Shown: positions 14,081-20,441 of the stretch, piece by piece
Layout: each line of letters opens with the position of its first letter
Position numbering within the stretch: position 1 is the first letter of the stretch
Source: an uncultured Eubacteriales bacterium
GTDB lineage: Bacteria; Bacillota; Clostridia; Monoglobales; Monoglobaceae
Length of the DNA stretch: 20,441 nt
Direction of reading: 5' to 3'
Assembly (NCBI GenBank): GCA_958352815.1
Contig: CATWQA010000039.1
Location: 1 to 20,441, forward strand
Notes under the pieces: model-generated
The model's database searches: none
What the model was told of the DNA's origin: nothing
Seen by the model: the letters and a program-made list of their open reading frames with translations, nothing else
Position numbers and translations under genes: made by a program

Positions 14081-15205
14081 GTGAGTGAAAAAAAACGTAT
14101 AAACGGACAGAGGTTTTGGGAAGCGGGCGTAATGCTGGCAGAAACCGTTATGAGAAATAATTCCCCCATTATCAGTGAAAAGTGGCAATATGACTGCGGG
14201 CTGACGCTTTTGGGAATTGGGGCTCTTTACGAAAAGGGCGGAGACAGCCGTTACTTTGATTATATCAAAAACAGCATGGATTACTTTATCAATGACGACG
14301 GTACCATAAACAAGTATGACCCGACCTTATATAACATTGACCACATCAACAACGGCAAAAACTGCTTCTGGCTGTACAACAAAACAGGCGATGAGAAATA
14401 CATAAAGGCTGTTGAAATCCTGAAAAAGCAACTCAGCTCCCAGCCGCGCACACAGTCGGGAGCATACTTCCACAAGCTCATATATCCGAATCAGATTTGG
14501 CTTGACGGACTGTACATGGGAGAGCCGTTCTGCGCTCAATACGCCAAGGAGTGCGGCCACCCCGAAAACTTTGACGATGTTGTGGCTCAATTTGTCATTG
14601 CCGAAAGGTCAACCTACGAGCCCCGCTGCGGGCTGTATGCTCACGGCTGTGACGAGTCGAAAACCGTGTTCTGGGCAGACAAGGAGACAGGGCGTTCCAT
14701 GAACGTCTGGGGTCGTGCCTGCGGCTGGTTCTGCATGGCGCTGCTTGACTCTCTCGACTTTATTCCCGCGGAGCACCCGGGGCATAAAACCCTCGTGGAT
14801 ATGTTCGCCAAGGTGATTGCAAACATTGTAAAATATCAGGACGAAAGCGGAGTTTGGTATCAGGTGCCCGACAACAGGCGCAGCGACAACTATAAGGAAG
14901 CAACCTGCTCCTGTATGTTTGCCTACTCTCTGAATAAGGCGATTAAAAAGGGCTATATCGATGAAAATACATATAAGCCGTACCTGCTCAAAGCAGTGGA
15001 CGGAATTTTTAATGAGTTTGTCAGAATAGACGAGGAGACAAATTCTCTCTACCTGACAAACTGCTGTGCGGTTGCGGGACTGGGACCTGAAAACGTCCAC
15101 GAACGGGACGGCAGCCTTGACTACTACTTCAGCGAGCCCATAATTGAAAACGACAACAAGGGCGTGGGTCCGTTCCTGCTGTTGGCTTCGGATTATATTT
15201 ATTAA
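14081..15205 (+). CDS. Unsaturated glycuronyl hydrolase, GH88/GH105 type (YteR-like)
   Basis: Enzymes of this group remove unsaturated uronic acids from the ends of oligosaccharides made by polysaccharide lyases, notably from pectin rhamnogalacturonan I. The 374 residues fit an alpha/alpha-barrel of YteR size. Motifs seen are W35-Q-Y-D-C-G, Q-I-W-L-D142-G-L-Y-M-G-E-P-F (D142 aligns with the catalytic Asp of YteR), W-G-R-A-C-G-W-F, then G-V-W-Y-Q-V-P-D and N-Y-K-E-A-T-C-S-C-M-F-A-Y. There is no signal peptide, so it acts in the cytoplasm on imported oligosaccharides. The start is a GTG eight bases after GGAGG. It is divergent from the isomerase-like gene. The exact substrate (rhamnogalacturonan or another uronide) is inferred, and no lyase or transporter lies in the window. 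Confidence 0.88.
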   Translation: MSEKKRINGQRFWEAGVMLAETVMRNNSPIISEKWQYDCGLTLLGIGALYEKGGDSRYFDYIKNSMDYFINDDGTINKYDPTLYNIDHINNGKNCFWLYNKTGDEKYIKAVEILKKQLSSQPRTQSGAYFHKLIYPNQIWLDGLYMGEPFCAQYAKECGHPENFDDVVAQFVIAERSTYEPRCGLYAHGCDESKTVFWADKETGRSMNVWGRACGWFCMALLDSLDFIPAEHPGHKTLVDMFAKVIANIVKYQDESGVWYQVPDNRRSDNYKEATCSCMFAYSLNKAIKKGYIDENTYKPYLLKAVDGIFNEFVRIDEETNSLYLTNCCAVAGLGPENVHERDGSLDYYFSEPIIENDNKGVGPFLLLASDYIY

Positions 15206-15212
15206 AAAAAGC

Positions 15213-15241
15213 GTGACAACAAAAAATCTTTATGTTATAAT
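15213..15241 (+). promoter_or_regulatory. Sigma-A promoter of smc-ftsY
   Basis: GTGACA (15213-15218), a 17-bp spacer and TATAAT (15236-15241), with an extended TG at 15233-15234. It lies just after the hydrolase gene ends at 15205, so smc does not rely on readthrough. The start should be near 15248. Confidence 0.82.
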
Positions 15242-15251
15242 CTAAGGAAAG

Positions 15252-15276
15252 ATGTAACCTAATCGGAAGGTTACAT
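15252..15276 (+). promoter_or_regulatory. Perfect 9-7-9 inverted repeat at the 5' end of the smc leader
   Basis: ATGTAACCT (15252-15260), seven bases, then AGGTTACAT (15268-15276). It begins about ten bases past the -10 box, so it could be an operator at the transcription start or a 5' stem in the mRNA. It ends 26 bases before the smc start codon and does not cover the GGGAG site. Confidence 0.6.
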
Positions 15277-15302
15277 TCATGATTTCAGCGGGAGTTAAGA
15301 CT

Positions 15303-18300
15303 ATGATTTTAAAGAGTATCGAAATGCAGGGCTTTAAGTCCTTTGCCGACAAGATCTATCTGGACTTCAATTCGGGCATAACCGCAATTGTAGGGCCTAA
15401 CGGTTCAGGCAAGAGCAATATTTCAGACGCCATACGCTGGGTTATGGGCGAGCAGAGTATTAAGTCGCTCCGCGGCAGCAAAATGGAGGACGTTATCTTT
15501 GCAGGAACCGAGAAGCGTAAGGCGCTGGGCTTTGCGGAGGTAACCTTAAACCTGAACAATGAGGACAAGATTTTTGATATTGACTTTCCCGAGGTTCAGG
15601 TAACGAGGCGGCTGTACCGCAGCGGCGAAAGCGAATACTATATTAACAAGACCCTGTGCAGACTGCGGGACGTACATGAGCTGTTTATGGACACAGGTCT
15701 GGGCAGAGACGGATATTCTATTGTAGGGCAGGGACAGATTGACAGTATTCTCAGCACCAAATCTGAGGACAGGCGGCAGATTTTTGAGGAAGCCTCCGGT
15801 ATTTCCAAATATAAATACCGCAAAAACGAGGCGGAAAAAAAGCTTGAACGCACAACCGAAAACATAACCAGAGTTCAGGACATTTTAGGAGAGCTGGAGA
15901 CCCAGCTTGAACCCCTCAAAAGGCAGTCGGAAAAAGCGAAAAAGTACCTTGTGTTCCGCGATGAGATGAAGGAGCTTGAGATAAACGTTTCGGTTATTAA
16001 CATTGAGCGGAAACGCGCCTCCCTGAAAAAGCTGAAGCAGGATATAGACATATATTCAAGCCAGATAACAGATTTGGAAGCCGAGATTTCCCAAAATGAC
16101 GAAAAGGTTTCTTCCATGTACGCGGAGACGGAGAAAATCGACCGCGACAGCGAAGCTGTCAGAGAATCGGAAAAGCAGCTCATCGACCTGATGAACACCA
16201 TGACAAATCGGAACAATCTTGCAGAAAATGATATTGAGCACTCAAAGAGCACAATTGAAAGACTTCGCAGCGAGATTGACGAAAGCGGCTCCCGCTCACT
16301 GGAGCTTGACCGAGAGCTTGAGGAACTGACCGCTTCCCTTGACTCTCTGAACACCCAAAGCGCCGCCATTGAGAAAACCTCTGTTGAAATGTCCGACAAG
16401 AGCCGACAGGCGGGAATGGACGTTTCGGAGCACAGGCAGAAAATAGATGAAATTAAAAATGATATTCTAAAGAGAACTGCCGAGGCGGACAGCCAAAGGA
16501 GCCTGATTGAGAGCAAGAATATCTTGATTGACAACTTCACCTCCAGAACCTCGGTAATCCGCAAGGAATTGGAGGAAAAGGATTTAGGTCTTGCCCAAAT
16601 GAACGACCGTCTAAGGGCGCTGTGCGATGAAATCGATAAGACCGAAGAGCACTCCCAAAGGCTCAAAGAAAAGATAAACAGCTTTGAGGAACAGTACGGC
16701 GTTAAAAATGCTTCCATGCAGAAGCTGATCTCAGAAAAAAATCAAAACAGTATTAAGTTGGGGCAGCTAACCTCCAAAAGGAAAATGCTGGTCGATATGG
16801 AACAAAGCCTTGACGGATACAGCAGAGGCGTTAAGGGAATAATGAACGCCTATAAAAAGAACAGACTGCCGGGCGTTAATATTCGAGGCCCCTTGGCACA
16901 GCTGATAAAGACGGACAAGAAGTATATTGTGGCAATCGAAACGGCACTGGGGGGCGCCGCCCAGAATATAGTTACGGACACTGCCGAGGACGCAAAGGCG
17001 GCGATAAAATACCTAAAGCAAAATAATCTGGGTCGGGCAACCTTTTTGCCTGTTTCCAACATAAAGGGCAGAGCCTTTAACAATCCTGCCGCTGAAAAAC
17101 TAAAGGGATACATCGGAACGGCGGACTCTCTGGTTGAGTTTGACGAGACTTACAGAAATATAGTCAGCAGCGTTCTTTCGGGGACGGTTATTGTTGACAA
17201 TATAGACAACGCCGTTGCCATGGGCAAGAGATGTGCCCACAAGTTCAAAATCGTCACTCTCGGCGGCGATGTGGTTCAGGCAGGCGGAGCCATGACAGGC
17301 GGAAGCGTTGCCAAATCCACAGGTTCTCTTTCGAGAACAGGGGAAATCCATGAGCTGGAAACACAAATCAAGGAACTGGAAAAAGTCATCGTAGGCAACG
17401 CAAAGGACATAAATTCTCTGTCTATGGAGACAAACAGTCTCCTTGAAGATATTAAGAACAATAACGACAGACTTTCATCCTATAATGAGCAGATGATAAA
17501 GCTGTCCTCCGAGAAAGACCACCTGTGCGACATAATCAACTCCGGCGGCACGGACAGGGAAAAGCTCACAGCGGAGCTTGAGAACATGGAGCAAGAAATC
17601 AAGACCTTAAATTCCGAAATTGCGGAGAAGCGGAAACTGATTAAATCTCTTGAAGATGAGAACGAGGTGCTCCGCCAAAAATCGGAAACAGAAGCGAGAA
17701 TTTTCTCCGAGCTGTCCGACAAAAACGATGAGCTTATGAAGTCGGTGCTTGAACTTAGCATACGAAAAAATTCGGTGCTTAAAGACATTGAGCAGGCAAA
17801 CGAGAGAATACAAAGGATTAACGCCGAGAAGTCGCAGCTGCTCACCTCCTCCTCCGAGAAGCAGTCGGAAATCCAAAGCCTCAGCTCTCACATTGAAAGC
17901 TCAGCCCGTGAGATTGAGGAGAGAAAGGCTCAAATTGAGGAGACAAGCTTTGCAATTTCCGAGGCAAACAGCAAGCTTGACGAGCTTTCTAAAAAGCGGC
18001 AGAGCCTGGAAGCGGACATAAAACGCCAGCAGGAATCGGTAAATGACGTGAGAACCTCATTGCTGAACCTGTCCAAGCTCCACGCAAAGGCGCAGACTAA
18101 GTATGAAAACGCAGATTCCGAGCTTGAGGGAATTATCAATCACCTTTGGGAGGAATACGAGCTTACGTACAACGACGCTCTTAAAAACAGAGACCTGACG
18201 GACTTTGACTATCAGTCCGCCTCAAAGCGGATTACCGAATTGAGAAAATCAATCAAGGCTCTGGGTAACATAAACATAGACGCGATTGAGGAATACAAAA

Positions 18301-18866
18301 ACGTAAAGGAGCGCACCGACTTCCTGACGGAGCAGGTGACGGATCTTGAAAAATCCAAAAAAGAGCTGAACAAGATAATCACCGAAATGCTTGCCATTAT
18401 GAAAGAACGGTTCAGCAGCCAGTTTAAGATTATTAACGAGAACTTTAACAGGGTGTTCGTTGAGCTGTTCGGCGGCGGACAGGCGGAGCTGAGCCTGGTT
18501 GACCCTGACAACGTTCTGGAAAGCGGAATTGAAATCGAGGCGCAGCCCCCGGGAAAGAAGCTCCAAAGCCTGACCCTGCTGTCCGGCGGCGAGAGGGCGT
18601 TTACGGCTATTGCGCTGCTGTTTGCAATTCTTGACGTGCGGCCGACTCCGTTCTGTATTTTGGACGAGATTGAAGCCGCTCTTGACGATGTAAACGTATA
18701 CCGATTTGCAGAGTTTTTAAAGCAGTACAGCAAGAAAACTCAGTTTATCGTGGTGACCCACCGCCGCGGAACCATGGAGGCGGCAAACATTCTGTACGGC
18801 GTAACCATGCAGGAAAAGGGCATTTCAAAAATGCTGACATTAAATATTGACGAGGTGAGTGAATAA
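15303..18866 (+). CDS. smc: Chromosome segregation protein SMC
   Basis: SMC is the coiled-coil ATPase of bacterial condensin; with ScpA and ScpB it compacts and separates replicated chromosomes. The frame is open from an ATG at 15279, but the ATG at 15303 has GGGAG eight bases upstream and gives the standard N-terminus M-I-L-K-S-I-E-M-Q-G-F-K-S-F. This makes 1187 residues, the usual length. Head motifs are Walker A G31-P-N-G-S-G-K37-S, the signature L-S-G-G-E-R near 1093 and Walker B C-I-L-D-E-I-E near 1117. Two long Glu/Lys-rich coiled-coil arms (about 165-500 and 670-1010) flank the hinge (about 505-665), which includes G-V-K-G near its start and G-G-A-M-T-G-G at its end. The stop overlaps the ftsY start by one base. 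Confidence 0.98.
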   Translation: MILKSIEMQGFKSFADKIYLDFNSGITAIVGPNGSGKSNISDAIRWVMGEQSIKSLRGSKMEDVIFAGTEKRKALGFAEVTLNLNNEDKIFDIDFPEVQVTRRLYRSGESEYYINKTLCRLRDVHELFMDTGLGRDGYSIVGQGQIDSILSTKSEDRRQIFEEASGISKYKYRKNEAEKKLERTTENITRVQDILGELETQLEPLKRQSEKAKKYLVFRDEMKELEINVSVINIERKRASLKKLKQDIDIYSSQITDLEAEISQNDEKVSSMYAETEKIDRDSEAVRESEKQLIDLMNTMTNRNNLAENDIEHSKSTIERLRSEIDESGSRSLELDRELEELTASLDSLNTQSAAIEKTSVEMSDKSRQAGMDVSEHRQKIDEIKNDILKRTAEADSQRSLIESKNILIDNFTSRTSVIRKELEEKDLGLAQMNDRLRALCDEIDKTEEHSQRLKEKINSFEEQYGVKNASMQKLISEKNQNSIKLGQLTSKRKMLVDMEQSLDGYSRGVKGIMNAYKKNRLPGVNIRGPLAQLIKTDKKYIVAIETALGGAAQNIVTDTAEDAKAAIKYLKQNNLGRATFLPVSNIKGRAFNNPAAEKLKGYIGTADSLVEFDETYRNIVSSVLSGTVIVDNIDNAVAMGKRCAHKFKIVTLGGDVVQAGGAMTGGSVAKSTGSLSRTGEIHELETQIKELEKVIVGNAKDINSLSMETNSLLEDIKNNNDRLSSYNEQMIKLSSEKDHLCDIINSGGTDREKLTAELENMEQEIKTLNSEIAEKRKLIKSLEDENEVLRQKSETEARIFSELSDKNDELMKSVLELSIRKNSVLKDIEQANERIQRINAEKSQLLTSSSEKQSEIQSLSSHIESSAREIEERKAQIEETSFAISEANSKLDELSKKRQSLEADIKRQQESVNDVRTSLLNLSKLHAKAQTKYENADSELEGIINHLWEEYELTYNDALKNRDLTDFDYQSASKRITELRKSIKALGNINIDAIEEYKNVKERTDFLTEQVTDLEKSKKELNKIITEMLAIMKERFSSQFKIINENFNRVFVELFGGGQAELSLVDPDNVLESGIEIEAQPPGKKLQSLTLLSGGERAFTAIALLFAILDVRPTPFCILDEIEAALDDVNVYRFAEFLKQYSKKTQFIVVTHRRGTMEAANILYGVTMQEKGISKMLTLNIDEVSE

Positions 18867-19810
18867 TGGGATTATTCGATAAGTTAAAAAACAGTCTTTC
18901 AAAGACAAAGGAATCAATCAACGAGAAATTTAACACGGTGCTTAAAACCTTCAAGAAAATTGACGACGATTTGTTTGACGAGCTTGAAGAGGTGCTGATT
19001 ACCGCAGACCTGGGCGTTAATACCTCAATGGAAATCATTGAGCGGCTGCGGGAGGCGGCAAGCGAAAAGAAGCTGCGGGACAGCTATGAATTAAAGGGCG
19101 AGCTTAACAGGATTATGACAGAAATTCTGACAGACGGAGATAACTCGATGGAGCTTTACGGTTCGCCTGCCGTCATAATGGTCATAGGCGTAAACGGCGT
19201 CGGCAAGACCACCTCTATCGGCAAGCTTGCCAATATGTACAAGGAGCAGGGCAAGTCGGTGCTCATCGCCGCAGCGGACACATTCCGCGCCGCCGCAATA
19301 GACCAGCTTGAAGTTTGGGCAAACCGTGCGGGGGTTGACATTATCAGACAGCAGGAGGGTTCCGACCCTGCAGCAGTAATATTTGACGCTGTAAACGCTG
19401 CAAGGTCGCGCAATATTGACGTTTTGCTATGCGACACGGCGGGACGGCTGCATAACAAGAAAAACCTTATGGCGGAGCTGAAAAAGATATATAAAATTCT
19501 TGACCGCGAGCTTCCCGACTCATCAAAGGAAGTGCTCCTCGTTCTTGACGCGACCACAGGTCAAAACGCGGTTCAGCAGGCAATCAACTTTAAGGAAGCG
19601 GCAGACATTACGGGAATTATTCTCACCAAGCTGGACGGCACCGCAAAGGGCGGAATTGTGCTGGCTATCAAGAACGACTATGATATACCCGTTAAGTTCA
19701 TCGGAGTGGGCGAGCAGATTGACGACATAGAGCCCTTTAATGCGGTTGAGTTTGTCAACGCAATTATCGACCCCGAAAACGAACAACCGATTGAGGAGAC
19801 TGTTATCTAA
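18866..19810 (+). CDS. ftsY: Signal recognition particle receptor FtsY
   Basis: FtsY is the SRP receptor GTPase that docks Ffh-bound ribosomes at the membrane. The 314 residues contain the N domain (about 1-95) and G domain: G1 G108-V-N-G-V-G-K114-T-T, D-T-F-R-A-A-A (138-144), D190-T-A-G-R, T254-K-L-D and G-V-G-E-Q-I-D-D-I near the end. As in most Firmicutes it lacks the long acidic N-terminal extension of E. coli FtsY. The ATG shares a base with the smc stop (TAATG), with GAGGTG about eight bases upstream, so it is coupled to smc. The smc-ftsY order is conserved in Firmicutes. No strong terminator follows directly. Confidence 0.98.
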   Translation: MGLFDKLKNSLSKTKESINEKFNTVLKTFKKIDDDLFDELEEVLITADLGVNTSMEIIERLREAASEKKLRDSYELKGELNRIMTEILTDGDNSMELYGSPAVIMVIGVNGVGKTTSIGKLANMYKEQGKSVLIAAADTFRAAAIDQLEVWANRAGVDIIRQQEGSDPAAVIFDAVNAARSRNIDVLLCDTAGRLHNKKNLMAELKKIYKILDRELPDSSKEVLLVLDATTGQNAVQQAINFKEAADITGIILTKLDGTAKGGIVLAIKNDYDIPVKFIGVGEQIDDIEPFNAVEFVNAIIDPENEQPIEETVI

Positions 19811-19834
19811 AAAGAATCGTAAATGCGATATTAA

Positions 19835-20020
19835 TTTTGATAAAGGCTTTGACGACATTGCCGCCGCGGCTTGGGTGTGACCCAACATCTATGATGTTGG
19901 TTGGCACGCAGTATTCCGATTTAGTTATAGTTTGTAATGTCAATAATAAACCTAAGTTGTTGCTGATGAGGACGGAATATGGGCTCGGCAATGGTATCAA
20001 AGGCAAAGCCTTTATCAAAA
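19835..20020. mobile_element. Small MITE-like element with imperfect inverted terminal repeats
   Basis: Identical 17-base arms face each other: TTTTGATAAAGGCTTTG at 19835-19851 and its reverse complement at 20004-20020. A second shared block, CATTGCCG, follows each arm (19856-19863, and reversed near 19986-19993), after a 4-nt gap on the left and 10 nt on the right. The interior of about 190 bp is non-coding and holds the hairpin CCAACATC-TAT-GATGTTGG (19882-19900) and inner arms TATTCCG/CGGAATA (19912-19918, 19974-19980). I see no clear target-site duplication. A solo copy of the arm lies at 13861-13879. It may be a non-autonomous mobile element or a dispersed intergenic repeat. Confidence 0.5.
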
Positions 20021-20049
20021 TATATAATTTGAAAATAAAACATAAATAT

Positions 20050-20194
20050 GCCGCTGAAGCGGCGGAGACTGCGCGCCTCACGAGCGGTCTAATCTAATGC
20101 GCCATAGGCGCAAACTCGTGAAAAATCGTTAGATTTTTCGCGAAGAGGAGGGGCAAGGAAGCAGGCGGACGTTTTTCTTGATAAAGAAAAACGT
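20050..20194. repeat. Cluster of four perfect or near-perfect hairpins
   Basis: This is the rest of the gene-free region between ftsY and the last gene. Hairpins are GCCGCT-GA-AGCGGC (20050-20063), TGCGCC-ATA-GGCGCA (20098-20112), an 11-bp stem around GTTA (20117-20142, one T-G pair) and an 11-bp stem around GATA (20169-20194, arms ACGTTTTTCTT and AAGAAAAACGT). The third or fourth could terminate the smc-ftsY transcript. No gene is credible here. Confidence 0.6.
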
Positions 20195-20257
20195 AGCTCA
20201 GCGCACTTTACTCCGACGCCCTACCGTGCTTGCATTCCCGTTTGCCAAGCGTGGTGA

Positions 20258-20293
20258 AGAAATCCCCTTGACAATTAAGTCAAGGGGATTTCT
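20258..20293. terminator. Terminator-like 15-bp hairpin after the last (minus-strand) gene
   Basis: The arms AGAAATCCCCTTGAC (20258-20272) and GTCAAGGGGATTTCT (20279-20293) pair perfectly around a 6-nt A/T loop. It lies 7 bp past the stop codon of the minus-strand gene ending at 20301. The T tracts on both sides are short, so it may stop transcription from both directions. Confidence 0.8.
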
Positions 20294-20300
20294 CTGACTG

Positions 20301-20441
20301 TTATAAGTTTACCTCAACGCTTTCGGTAATCGGTTTCATGGTGTTTTCGTCCCACACAAAGACTTTAAACATTGTGGCTCCGCTTATATGTATTTCCGCA
20401 TGTGCCGCGCCGTCGCTTAGAGTAACCTCCTCAGCGGTCAA
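20301..20441 (-). CDS. C-terminal 46 codons of an unidentified, probably extracellular protein
   Basis: On the minus strand the frame is open from the window edge to TAA at 20303-20301. The visible residues include T-L-S-D-G-A-A-H-A-E-I-H-I-S-G-A, then F-K-V-F-V-W-D-E-N-T-M-K-P-I-T-E and end V-E-V-N-L. The pattern (hydrophobic)-F-V-W-D-x-x-x-M-K-P-(hydrophobic) is familiar to me from the C-terminal beta-sandwich of large clostridial secreted and carbohydrate-active proteins, so an extracellular protein is likely; the rest of the gene lies outside the window. A 15-bp terminator hairpin follows the stop by 7 bp. Confidence 0.65.
   Translation of the reverse strand: MTAEEVTLSDGAAHAEIHISGATMFKVFVWDENTMKPITESVEVNL

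Noticed and set aside
19960..19980. Hammerhead ribozyme core (CTGATGAG ... GGAA)
   Set aside because: The segment lacks a stem II between the two core boxes and has no matching stems I and III or cleavage site, so the resemblance is by chance.
19837..20097. 86-codon plus-strand frame after ftsY
   Set aside because: It runs through the inverted-repeat element and hairpins, has no ribosome binding site, and its composition is not protein-like.
20140..20175. SRP RNA-like GGCAAGGAAGCAGGCGG
   Set aside because: It recalls the SRP loop sequence GGAAGGAAGCA only loosely, and the flanking bases do not form the SRP helix 8.

Overview
The window looks like chromosome from a spore-forming, Gram-positive anaerobe of the class Clostridia. 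The evidence is the co-occurrence of a GerW/YtfJ-family sporulation protein, a PdaB-like polysaccharide deacetylase, SLH-anchored surface proteins, the scpA-scpB-DUF2953-gerW block seen in many Clostridia, strong GGAGG ribosome binding sites and consensus sigma-A promoters. A cytoplasmic GH88/GH105-type unsaturated glycuronyl hydrolase suggests use of plant pectin, as in gut or rumen species. I cannot name the species.

Layout. (1) Positions 3-1562, plus strand: the C-terminal part of a large surface protein, ended by a 13-bp terminator. (2) Positions 9068-1767, minus strand: a chromosome and cell-envelope cluster, lysA, site-2 protease, scpA, scpB, DUF2953, gerW, an SLH-domain amidase and a D-Ala-D-Ala carboxypeptidase. 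It is driven by a near-consensus promoter in front of lysA, with a terminator after the amidase gene. (3) Positions 9224-10697, plus: a PdaB-like deacetylase overlapping a gene for a double-OB SSB-like protein. (4) Positions about 10697-11477, minus: a gene-free stretch that I read as a large structured non-coding RNA gene. It has a perfect TTGACA-17-TATAAT promoter, a strong terminator, long-range complementary helices and a duplicated hairpin module. (5) Positions 13806-11736, minus: a sugar isomerase-like TIM-barrel gene, an HD-domain gene and sfsA. (6) Positions 14081-15205, plus: the glycuronyl hydrolase, divergent from the isomerase gene with a shared control region. (7) Positions 15303-19810, plus: smc and ftsY, overlapping by one base, with their own promoter. 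(8) Positions 19811-20300: no gene, but a MITE-like inverted-repeat element and a run of hairpins. (9) Positions 20301-20441, minus: the last 46 codons of another gene.

How the genes work together. SMC (plus strand, right) and ScpA/ScpB (minus strand, centre) form the bacterial condensin, so the whole complex is encoded within about 13 kb. LysA makes lysine from meso-diaminopimelate, a peptidoglycan precursor. The amidase, carboxypeptidase and deacetylase all act on peptidoglycan or related glycans outside the membrane. GerW and the PdaB-like protein point to spore formation. FtsY delivers ribosomes to the membrane.

The most notable item is the candidate large RNA at 10697-11477. I cannot tell without a covariance-model search whether it belongs to a known class of large bacterial RNAs (ROOL, OLE, GOLLD) or is new.
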